Below are positions 51,425-58,531 of a stretch of 64,000 nt of DNA, in pieces. The notes under the pieces were generated by a model. The model was given only the letters and a program-made list of their open reading frames with translations, ran no database searches and had not been told where the DNA came from. This DNA is from Streptomyces qinglanensis (GTDB lineage: Bacteria; Actinomycetota; Actinomycetes; Streptomycetales; Streptomycetaceae): assembly GCF_900111245.1 (NCBI RefSeq), contig NZ_FOGO01000008.1:124001-188000 (forward strand). The letters run 5' to 3'. The position numbers and the translations under genes are program-made. Within the stretch, counting starts at the first letter, position 1, and each line of letters begins with the position of its first letter.

Positions 51425-52312
51425 TCAGAGCAGTCCGACGGCGGTGTCCACGGCCGAGCCGACGTCGCCGCCGGCCGGGTAGAGCAGGGAGCGCCCGACG
51501 ACCAGCCCGCGCACGGTCGGCAGGCCGAGGGCCTTGCGCCACTTCTCGTAGGCGCCCTCCTGGTCGCCGTGCACCTCTCCGCCGAGCAGCACGACGGGCA
51601 GCGTGGAGGCCCCGCACACCCGCGCCATGTCCTCCGGGTCGTCGGTGACCGGCAGCTTGAGCCAGGTGTAGGCGGAGGTGCCGCCCAGCCCGGAGGCGAT
51701 GGCGACCGAGCGGGCGACGGCGGGGCCGCGGAGGTCGTTGACCACCCGGCCGCCGCTGCGGGTGCTCAGGAACGGCTCCACGAAGACCGGCAGCCGGTGC
51801 GCCGCCATGTCGTCGACGGCGCGGGCCGCGGAGTGCAGGGTGCGCAGCGAGCCCGGGTCCTGGAGGTCGATCCGCAGCAGCAGCTTGCCGCCGTCGAAGC
51901 GGGCCCGGGCCAGGTCCTCGGCGCGGTGCCCGGTGAAGCGGTCGTCCAGCTCGAAGGAGGCGCCCGCCAGTCCGCCGCGGTTCATCGAGCCGAGCACCAC
52001 CTTCTCCTCCAGGGCGCCCAGCAGCAGCAGGTCCTCCAGGATGTCCGCGGAGGCCAGCACCCCGTCGACCCCGGGCCGGGAGAGCGCCAGGACGAGGCGC
52101 TCCAGCAGGTCGGCGCGGTCGGCCATGGCCAGCTCGTCACCGCCGACGCCCAGCGCGCCGCGGGCCGGGTGGTCCGCGGCGACGATCATCAGCCGGGCGC
52201 CGTCCCGCACCAGCGGCCGGCGCCTGCGGCGCGCCGCCGCCTCGGCGATGGCCTCCGGATGCCGGGACCGCAGGGCCGCCAGCTCGGAGATGCTGACACT
52301 GCTGGGGGTCAA
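51425..52312 (-). CDS. Cgl0159-type (beta/alpha)8 aldolase-like protein of the iol locus
   Basis: 295 residues. Pattern LMIVAADHPARGALGVGGDE, VDGVLASADILEDLLLLGAL, LRIDLQDPGSLRTLHSAARA, and Lys in AYTWLKLPVTDDPEDMARV. It is a TIM-barrel protein found in actinobacterial iol clusters. It likely performs the aldol cleavage of DKG-phosphate (the step done by IolJ elsewhere); that is inference from fold and position. Start TTG 52312 because the upstream frame is Pro/Arg-rich and repeat-derived. Coupled loosely (15 bp) to iolB. Confidence 0.78.
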   Translation of the reverse strand: MTPSSVSISELAALRSRHPEAIAEAAARRRRRPLVRDGARLMIVAADHPARGALGVGGDELAMADRADLLERLVLALSRPGVDGVLASADILEDLLLLGALEEKVVLGSMNRGGLAGASFELDDRFTGHRAEDLARARFDGGKLLLRIDLQDPGSLRTLHSAARAVDDMAAHRLPVFVEPFLSTRSGGRVVNDLRGPAVARSVAIASGLGGTSAYTWLKLPVTDDPEDMARVCGASTLPVVLLGGEVHGDQEGAYEKWRKALGLPTVRGLVVGRSLLYPAGGDVGSAVDTAVGLL

Positions 52313-52504
52313 GGGTGACTCTCTTTCGGGCGTCGGGTGTGCGGGACGGGCGCGGGCCCGGGATGCCGCCGTACCGCCGGGGCGGGGTGCCGCCGCGTTG
52401 AGGCGGGGGGGCCGCCGTACCGCCGGGGCGGGGGGGCCGCCGCGCCGGGGCGGGTGCGCCCGTGCCGCCCGGGAAGGCACGGGGGCGCGGCGGCCCGGCG
52501 GCCG
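52313..52504. repeat. GC-rich direct repeats in the iolC-aldolase spacer
   Basis: A 22-bp unit, CCGCCGTACCGCCGGGGCGG with flanks, occurs twice about 46 bp apart, near 52366 and 52412, inside a GC-rich spacer of 192 bp. Likely a relaxed intercistronic linker. Confidence 0.7.
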
Positions 52505-53527
52505 TCAGGCGCGCAGCAGCTCCTCGACCTCGGCCGCGGCGGGCATGGCGGAGGAGCAGGCCAGGCGGGAGGCGACGAGGGCGCCGGCGGCGTTGGCGTA
52601 CCGCATCGTGTACTCCGGGTCCCAGCCGGCGAGCAGCCCGTGGCACAGCGCGCCGCCGAACGCGTCGCCCGCGCCGAGGCCGTTGACGACCTCCACCGGG
52701 TGCGGGGGCACCTCGACGGCGGTGCCGTCCGCGTGCACGGCCAGCACCCCCTTCGGGCCCTGTTTGACGACGGCCAGTTCGACTCCGGCTGCGAGCAGCG
52801 CCTCGGCACAGGCGTGCGGCTCGCGGACTCCGGTGGCGACCTCGCACTCGGCGAGGTTGCCGACGGCGACGGTGGCGTGCGCGAGGGCCTGCCGGTAGTG
52901 GGGCCGCGCCTGTTCGGCCGCCTCCTCCCCGGTGAGCGGACCGGCCGCGCCCGCGCCCCAGAACATCGGCCGCCAGTCCAGGTCGAGGACGGTGGCGACC
53001 GCGTCGTCGCGGCCGGGCGCCCGCGCCGCGAGCGCGGCGAGGGTGGCGGCCCGGCTGGGCTCGGCGCACAGCCCGGTGCCGGTCACCCAGAAGACGGCGG
53101 CGCCGGTGACACCCGCCAGGTCGAGTTCCCCGGTGCGGATCTCCAGGTCGGGCGCCTTGGGCAGGCGGTAGAAGTAGAGCGGGAAGTCGTCCGGCGGGAA
53201 GATCTCGCAGAACGTCACCGGGGTGGGGTACTGCGCCACGGGCGTCACCCAGCGGTCGTCCACGCCGAAGCCGCGCAGCGCCTCGTGGCAGTAGACGCCG
53301 AACGGGTCGTCTCCGGTGCGGGTGATGAGCGCGGCGGAGCGGCCCAGCCGCGCCGCGGCGACGGCCACGTTGGTCGCGGAGCCGCCGAGGAACTTGCCGA
53401 AGCTCTCCACGTGCTGGAGCGGGACGCCGGTCTGGAGGGGGTAGAGGTCCACGCCGATGCGGCCCATGGTCAGTACCTCGTGCGGCATGCCCGGATCGTG
53501 CGGCGCGCGCGGCTGCGGCTCGGTCAT
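52505..53527 (-). CDS. iolC: 5-dehydro-2-deoxygluconokinase
   Basis: 340 residues, PfkB family. Substrate motif FLGGSATNVAVAAARLGRSA and the catalytic-base region VNGLGAGDAFGGALCHGLLA. Phosphorylates DKG from the inositol pathway. First gene of the minus-strand iol run; ATG 53527 was chosen over a longer frame. Promoter and operators lie in 53528-53786. Confidence 0.94.
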   Translation of the reverse strand: MTEPQPRAPHDPGMPHEVLTMGRIGVDLYPLQTGVPLQHVESFGKFLGGSATNVAVAAARLGRSAALITRTGDDPFGVYCHEALRGFGVDDRWVTPVAQYPTPVTFCEIFPPDDFPLYFYRLPKAPDLEIRTGELDLAGVTGAAVFWVTGTGLCAEPSRAATLAALAARAPGRDDAVATVLDLDWRPMFWGAGAAGPLTGEEAAEQARPHYRQALAHATVAVGNLAECEVATGVREPHACAEALLAAGVELAVVKQGPKGVLAVHADGTAVEVPPHPVEVVNGLGAGDAFGGALCHGLLAGWDPEYTMRYANAAGALVASRLACSSAMPAAAEVEELLRA

Positions 53528-53786
53528 CTCTCCGGTGCCTCTCTTCCCTCGCCGGTCGGGTGGTGGCCCGCGGTGTGCGCAGGTACCCGGCTCATCGTCC
53601 GTCGCGGTGCCGACCAGTGTCAATAATTTGTCCTTACATATTGACGTCGAGGCGCACGAAAGGGTTCACACCGAAGCCGGAAGGTCCGCACCGAAGCTCG
53701 CCGACGGCCGGACGACTTCGGCAGGATGAAGCGTTGTCCTGACAAACTCTTGACCCGGCTGCTCCGGACCGGATTGGCTCTGGGCC
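53528..53786. promoter_or_regulatory. iol divergent control region with GntR-like boxes
   Basis: Two similar boxes TTGTCCTTACAT (53628-53639) and TTGTCCTGACAA (53734-53745); the second is a 5-2-5 palindrome TTGTC-CT-GACAA. The first is flanked by GTCAATA and TATTGAC (perfect complements 13 bp apart, 53619-53625 and 53639-53645). The boxes fit a dimeric GntR-type regulator acting on both iolC and the iolE-like gene. No GntR gene is in the window. Confidence 0.6.
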
Positions 53787-54710
53787 ATGACTGGCACTTC
53801 CGCCCCCTCCTCCCCCTCCCTCGACCGCATCCGGGTCGGCTCGGCGCCCGACTCCTGGGGCGTGTGGTTTCCCGACGACCCTCAGCAGGTGCCCTGGCAG
53901 CGCTTCCTGGACGAGGTGGCGCAGGCGGGCTACCGCTGGATCGAACTGGGCCCCTACGGCTACCTCCCGACCGATCCGGCCCGGCTGGCCGACGAGGTCG
54001 CCGCGCGCGACCTGGAGGTCTCCGCCGGCACGGTCTTCACCTCCCTGCACCGGGGACCGGACGTCTGGGACGAGACCTGGGCCCACGTCTCCCAGGTCGC
54101 CGAACTCACCCGCGCCATGGGAGCCGGCCACCTCGTGGTCATCCCGTCCTTCTGGCGCGACGACCGGACCGCCGAACTGATCGAGCCGGCCGAACTGACC
54201 GCCGGGCAGTGGCGCCACCTGGCCGAGGGCACCGAGCGGCTGGCGCGGGAGGTGGGCGAGAAGTACGGGCTGCGCATCGCCGTGCATCCGCACGCGGACA
54301 CCCACATCGACACCGAGGAGCATGTCGTCCGCTTCCTGGACGCCACCGACTCCGAACTGGTCAACCTCTGCCTGGACACCGGGCACTACGCCTACTGCGG
54401 CGGCGACAGCGTCGAGTTGATCGAACGCTACGGCGAGCGGATCGACTACCTGCACCTCAAGCAGGTGGACCCGGAGATCCTCGCCGACGTCGTCCGCGAG
54501 GAGACCCCCTTCGGCCCCGCGGTGCGCCGCGGGGTGATGTGCGAACCCCCCGGGGGTGTGCCGGAACTGGAGCCCGTCCTGGCCGCGGCCCAGCGCCTGG
54601 GCGTGGACCTGTTCGCCATCGTCGAGCAGGACATGTACCCGTGCCCGCCGGACCAGCCCTTCCCCATCGCCGAACGCACCCGCCGGTTCCTGCGCAGTTG
54701 CGGGGCATAG
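53787..54710 (+). CDS. iolE: IolE-like 2-keto-myo-inositol dehydratase / sugar-phosphate isomerase fold
   Basis: 307 residues, xylose isomerase-like TIM barrel. SAPDSWGVWFPDDPQQVPWQ and RWIELGPYGYLPTDPARLAD at the N-terminus, then GLRIAVHPHADTHIDTEEHV, LCLDTGHYAYCGGDSVELIE and YLHLKQVDP at the metal site. The IolE family dehydrates 2-keto-myo-inositol. A related epimerase (IolI/IolH) activity is the alternative. Divergent from iolC with shared control region. Confidence 0.85.
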   Translation: MTGTSAPSSPSLDRIRVGSAPDSWGVWFPDDPQQVPWQRFLDEVAQAGYRWIELGPYGYLPTDPARLADEVAARDLEVSAGTVFTSLHRGPDVWDETWAHVSQVAELTRAMGAGHLVVIPSFWRDDRTAELIEPAELTAGQWRHLAEGTERLAREVGEKYGLRIAVHPHADTHIDTEEHVVRFLDATDSELVNLCLDTGHYAYCGGDSVELIERYGERIDYLHLKQVDPEILADVVREETPFGPAVRRGVMCEPPGGVPELEPVLAAAQRLGVDLFAIVEQDMYPCPPDQPFPIAERTRRFLRSCGA

Positions 54711-54853
54711 CGGCGGACGACAGCCGCGTCACCAATGTCACCGTTTCACGGGTTCGGTGTCACAGCGCCGCACAGCACCCGGCCCAGGGTCACTCTCCGT
54801 CGTTCACCAGGCACAGGCTGAGTGATCACCAGTCACCCTGGGAGGTGCGAGAG

Positions 54854-55048
54854 ATGGCCGACCGAACCCTCTGGTCGTACAAGGAGATCGCCGCGCACAT
54901 CAGCGTGCGACCGGACACCGTGCGCTCCTACCGGAAACACGGCCTGCTACCGCCACCCGACCTCGTGGAGGGAGGCAAGCCGTACTGGTACGCGGACACC
55001 ATCCGCGACTGGGTGACCCGCAGGCCGGGACACCGCGGCGGCCACTGA
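54854..55048 (+). CDS. Small MerR-like helix-turn-helix protein (AlpA/BldC type)
   Basis: 64 residues: LWSYKEIAAHISVRPDTVRS, YRKHGLLPPPDLVEGGKPYW, DTIRDWVTRRPG. A stand-alone winged helix of the excisionase/BldC size, without an effector domain. ATG at 54854 has GGAGG 8 bp upstream. It overlaps antisense the tail of the DedA gene by about 100 bp. Confidence 0.82.
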   Translation: MADRTLWSYKEIAAHISVRPDTVRSYRKHGLLPPPDLVEGGKPYWYADTIRDWVTRRPGHRGGH

Positions 55049-56071
55049 GGCGACCCCGGCCGCGACACCGGGCGCAGCGCCCGGAGCACCGACCGGAGCA
55101 CCATCACCCCGGGGCGGCACCACAGGTGCCGCCCCGGCCGACGTCCGGACCCCGCCGCGGGAGCCGAACCGGGGCGACAGCGGAGGCGGAACCGCCCGGC
55201 ACGGGTGCGACGGTGCCTGCGACTGGGGGCGCGGCCGCGCCAGCGGGGGCGGCTGCGGCTGCGGCTGCGGCTGCGGCTGCGGCTGCGGCTGCGGCTGCGG
55301 CTGCGGTCTGGAACGGTGCGGCGATGACAACGGCTGCGGGCCGAGCCGGGATGGCGGCGACAGCGCACCGGGCCAGGAGCGCAGCGGCAGCCCACCGGAC
55401 CGGAACAGCGCCGGCAGCCCACCGGACCGCCAAAGCGGCGACAGCACACCGGCCCGGGAGAGCCGCCGGGGCCGGGGCGGGCCCGGCGGGAGTGCGGACC
55501 GGTGCGGCACCGGCCGGGACGGCGCGCGCCGCCGCAGCAGCCGCTGCACCACCCCTGCGGCCCCGGCCAGCACCGCCGAGGCGCCGATTCCGATCAGCGC
55601 ACCGGACAGCGTCCCGGCGAGCGCCTGCCCACCCCAGTAGCCGACCCCGACCGAGTAGACCGCCCAGAGCGCTTCGGCCAGGCCGGAGCCGAGCAGGAAG
55701 CGGCGCACCGGGTAGCCCACCGCTCCGGTGGCCAGGCCGCCGACGACCCGGCCGCTGGGCAGGAAACGGAGGGCGATCACGAACGGCACCCCGTACCGGC
55801 CGACGCGCTCTTGGGTCCACTCCAGCGCGACCCGGCGGCGGCCGTGGGACAGCCGGCGACGGAGCCGCGCTCCGGTGCGCCGCCCGAGTCCGTACATCAG
55901 CGCGTCCCCGACCAGGGCGCTCCCCGCCACGGTCAGCAGCACCAGCGGCAGCGGGATCCGGCCCGCCGCCGCCAGCGCGCCGGCCGCCGCGATCAGTGCC
56001 GAGTTGGGCACCAGGGGCGGCAGGGTCGTCAGACCCACCACCGTGAGCGTCATCAGCAGCGCGCCGTCCAC
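54947..56071 (-). CDS. DedA-family membrane protein with long simple-sequence tail
   Basis: 374 residues. The first 195 are DedA-like (TLPPLVPNSALIAAAGALAA, VAGSALVGDALMYGLGRRTG, GRYGVPFVIALRFLPSGRVV, RRFLLGSGLAEALWAVYSVG). The following 175 residues are Arg/Pro/Ser-rich, including a (PQ)n run coded by the hexamer repeat at 55251. The frame closes only at 54947, antisense to the small HTH gene. DedA proteins act in membrane lipid/drug homeostasis. The start GTG 56071 is tentative; the tail may not be functional. Confidence 0.7.
   Translation of the reverse strand: MDGALLMTLTVVGLTTLPPLVPNSALIAAAGALAAAGRIPLPLVLLTVAGSALVGDALMYGLGRRTGARLRRRLSHGRRRVALEWTQERVGRYGVPFVIALRFLPSGRVVGGLATGAVGYPVRRFLLGSGLAEALWAVYSVGVGYWGGQALAGTLSGALIGIGASAVLAGAAGVVQRLLRRRAPSRPVPHRSALPPGPPRPRRLSRAGVLSPLWRSGGLPALFRSGGLPLRSWPGALSPPSRLGPQPLSSPHRSRPQPQPQPQPQPQPQPQPQPPPLARPRPQSQAPSHPCRAVPPPLSPRFGSRGGVRTSAGAAPVVPPRGDGAPVGAPGAAPGVAAGVASVAAAVSRPAGHPVADGVRVPVRLASLHEVGWR
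55251..55306. repeat. (GGCTGC)9 hexamer microsatellite in DedA gene
   Basis: Nine identical GGCTGC units and a partial tenth. In the DedA frame it codes a Gln-Pro run. Length changes by multiples of 6 would keep the frame. Confidence 0.95.
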
Positions 56072-56380
56072 GCCGACCACCTGCCTTCCGCCGGGCGCCC
56101 CGTCTGCGAGCGCGCCCCCGCCGGACGGAGCAGGCGGCTGCTCGGAGAGCCGATGCGAGGACCGGTGCGGGACCCCGGGGCGCAGGACCACGGGGCCGCC
56201 GCAGGGCCGGAGCGGCTTCGGGAGCGCGCTTGGCGGATACCCTGCGGGGGTATATCGTCTGTTCCGCGGACACCGCTTGGAGGGCCGGGCCCTCCGGTGC
56301 CGTCCGCACCGCGAGGCCGTGCGGGGATTCCCGCAGGGGCTCCCGCGGAGAAATGCGTACCGAGAGTTGAGGAGCGGGTC
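56072..56380. promoter_or_regulatory. DedA / HMA-protein intergenic region with CsoR-like box
   Basis: 309 bp. ATACCC-TGCGG-GGGTAT (56237-56253) is a perfect 6-5-6 inverted repeat of the CsoR copper-repressor type. It precedes the copper chaperone gene by about 128 bp. Confidence 0.55.
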
Positions 56381-56599
56381 ATGAGCAGCGTCACGACCAC
56401 CTACAAGGTTTCCGGAATGACCTGCGGCCACTGCGAGGGCGCGGTCTCCGAGGAGATCTCCCGGATCGAGGGCGTCTCGGCAGTGAAGGCCGTGGCCGCC
56501 TCCGGAGAGGTCGCCGTCACCTCCTCCGGCGAACTGGACGACACCGCCGTGCGCGACGCCGTCGACGAGGCCGGGTACGAGCTGGTGGGCCGGGCCTGA
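56381..56599 (+). CDS. Heavy-metal-associated copper chaperone (CopZ-like)
   Basis: 72 residues, single HMA domain with MTCGHC in TTTYKVSGMTCGHCEGAVSE and GVSAVKAVAASGEVAVTSSG. Carries Cu(I) in the cytoplasm. No P-type copper ATPase is adjacent, so this is an orphan gene. Behind a CsoR-like box. Confidence 0.9.
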   Translation: MSSVTTTYKVSGMTCGHCEGAVSEEISRIEGVSAVKAVAASGEVAVTSSGELDDTAVRDAVDEAGYELVGRA

Positions 56600-57065
56600 C
56601 GGCGGCCGGTCCGGCTCGCGGGCATCGACCTCTTCCAGTATCGACCCGCACCGGGCCCCGCGCAGTACGGCAGCCGGACGGCAGAAAGCGCCTCGCCGAC
56701 CAGGTCCCCCCACGGGCCCGTCGACGAGGCGCTTCCGATTCCCGGTCATGGATTCCCCCCACGGGATCCTGGCCGGGCGCCTCTGGGTGTCCGTGCTGCG
56801 GGAGGGCCGCTCAAGCTCCCCGCGCACGTTCACCGTTTCTTCACTCCGCATCCGTCCCCCAAGACAGATGTGAAGCAGCGGCGAAGGCTCCGCCGGGAGG
56901 CCGACGCCACCCGGTTAGACCTACGAGCCCCGCTTATGGTTACCCCCTAATTTCTGTGACCTACGTCTCTTCGTCAATCCGCACAAACGGAAGGCCCCCA
57001 TCCGTTCGGATGGGGGCCTTCCGTTTGTGCCGGTATCAGGAGCCGGATGTGTACGCCTCCGCGGC
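56600..57065. other. Intergenic region with two hairpins
   Basis: 466 bp. A 10-bp stem AAGCGCCTCG/CGAGGCGCTT (56686-56695 and 56725-56734) lies after the HMA gene and may end it. A second very strong hairpin at 56981-57030 ends the citrate synthase gene. The A+T-rich part 56930-56980 between them has no gene-like frame. Confidence 0.55.
56981..57030. terminator. 24-bp perfect stem terminator of gltA
   Basis: Arms 56981-57004 and 57007-57030 pair completely with a TT at the centre, 36 bp downstream of the citrate synthase stop on the minus strand, the strongest hairpin in the window. Confidence 0.85.
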
Positions 57066-58370
57066 TCAGCGCGCCTCGACCGGAACGTAGTCGCGCTGGA
57101 CGATGCCGGTGTAGATCTGCCGCGGGCGGCCGATCCGCGAGTTCGGCTCCTTGATCATCTCGTGCCACTGGGCGATCCAGCCCGGCAGCCGGCCGAGCGC
57201 GAACAGCACCGTGAACATGCTGGTCGGGAAGCCCATGGCGCGGTAGATCAGGCCGGTGTAGAAGTCCACGTTCGGGTAGAGCTTGCGCTCGACGAAGTAG
57301 TCGTCGGAGAGCGCGTGCTCCTCCAGGCGGAGCGCGATGTCCAGCAGCTCGTCGCTCTTGCCCAGCGCCGAGAGCACATCGTGGGCAGCCGACTTGATGA
57401 TCTTCGCCCGGGGGTCGAAGTTCTTGTAGACGCGGTGGCCGAAGCCCATGAGCTTGACGCCGTCTTCCTTGTTCTTCACCTTGCGGATGAAGGTGTCGAC
57501 GTCGCCGCCCGATGCCTGGATGCCCTGGAGCATCTCCAGCACGCTCTGGTTGGCCCCACCGTGCAGCGGGCCCCAGAGGGCGTTGATACCGGCCGAGACC
57601 GAGGCGAACATGTTCGCCTGCGAGGAGCCGACCAGGCGCACGGTGGAGGTCGAGCAGTTCTGCTCGTGGTCCGCGTGCAGGATCAGCAGCTTGTCCAGGG
57701 CGTTGACCACGACCGGGTCCAGCGCGTACTCCTGCGCCGGGACCGAGAAGGTCATCCGCAGGAAGTTCTCCACGTAGCCGAGGTCGTTGCTCGGGTAGAC
57801 GACCGGGTGGCCGATCGCCTTCTTGTAGGCGTAGGCGGCGATCGTGGGCAGCTTGGCCAGCAGCCTTATGGTCGAGAGGTGCCGCTGCTCCTCGTCGAAG
57901 GGGTTGTGGCTGTCCTGGTAGAAGGTCGACAGCGCGCTGACCACGGAGGAGAGCATCGCCATCGGGTGCGCGTCGCGCGGGAAGCCGTCGTAGAACCGCT
58001 TGACGTCCTCGTGCAGCAGGGTGTGCTGCGTGATCTCGTTCTTGAACGCGCTCAGCTCGTCGACGGTGGGCAGCTCACCGTTGATGAGCAGGTACGCCGT
58101 CTCCAGGAAGGTGCCGCGCTCGGCGAGCTGCTCGATCGGATAGCCGCGGTAGCGCAGGATGCCCTGCTCACCGTCGAGGAAGGTGATGCCGGATTTGTAG
58201 GCGGCGGTGTTGCCGTATCCCGAGTCCAGGGTCACCAGACCGGTCTGGGCGCGCAGCTTGCCGATGTCGAAGCCACGGTCGCCCACCGTGCTGTCGACGA
58301 CCGGGTAGCTGTACTCGCCGTCCCCGTAGCGGAGTACTACGGAGTTCTCGCTGTCGCGGTGTTCGCTCAC
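57066..58370 (-). CDS. gltA: Citrate synthase
   Basis: 434 residues, hexameric type II length. Catalytic segments LLILHADHEQNCSTSTVRLV, GPLHGGANQSVLEMLQG, VKLMGFGHRVYKNFDPRA with the two active His, and TGLIYRAMGFPTSMFTVLFA. Condenses acetyl-CoA and oxaloacetate, entry step of the TCA cycle. GTG 58370 after AGGGA gives the usual N-terminus SEHRDSENSVVL. Confidence 0.95.
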   Translation of the reverse strand: MSEHRDSENSVVLRYGDGEYSYPVVDSTVGDRGFDIGKLRAQTGLVTLDSGYGNTAAYKSGITFLDGEQGILRYRGYPIEQLAERGTFLETAYLLINGELPTVDELSAFKNEITQHTLLHEDVKRFYDGFPRDAHPMAMLSSVVSALSTFYQDSHNPFDEEQRHLSTIRLLAKLPTIAAYAYKKAIGHPVVYPSNDLGYVENFLRMTFSVPAQEYALDPVVVNALDKLLILHADHEQNCSTSTVRLVGSSQANMFASVSAGINALWGPLHGGANQSVLEMLQGIQASGGDVDTFIRKVKNKEDGVKLMGFGHRVYKNFDPRAKIIKSAAHDVLSALGKSDELLDIALRLEEHALSDDYFVERKLYPNVDFYTGLIYRAMGFPTSMFTVLFALGRLPGWIAQWHEMIKEPNSRIGRPRQIYTGIVQRDYVPVEAR

Positions 58371-58430
58371 GTCATCCCTCACCGACGTAGTGCCTCTTCT
58401 TCGAGGTGCCCTGACTCTTTCCACTCTCCC

Positions 58431-58529
58431 TTATCCAGCGCCGTGCGGTGCACTGGGGGTCAGCCAGAGGGCTCCATGGTGGCACGGAGTGCCGTCCATC
58501 TGGACATGGTGCACCCTCTTGGCCGTCAT
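58431..58529 (-). CDS. Candidate small ORF in the gltA leader
   Basis: 32 codons (MTAKRVHHVQMDGTPCHHGA then LWLTPSAPHGAG). ATG 58529 starts 2 bp after the RecD2 stop, so it could be translationally coupled, and ends 60 bp before gltA. It may be a leader peptide or a chance frame; weak evidence. Confidence 0.3.
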   Translation of the reverse strand: MTAKRVHHVQMDGTPCHHGALWLTPSAPHGAG

Positions 58530-58531
58530 GG

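Noticed and set aside
52313..52480. N-terminal extension of the aldolase-like gene to 52480
   Set aside because: The extra 56 residues are Pro/Arg-rich and coded by a direct repeat, unlike any aldolase N-terminus.
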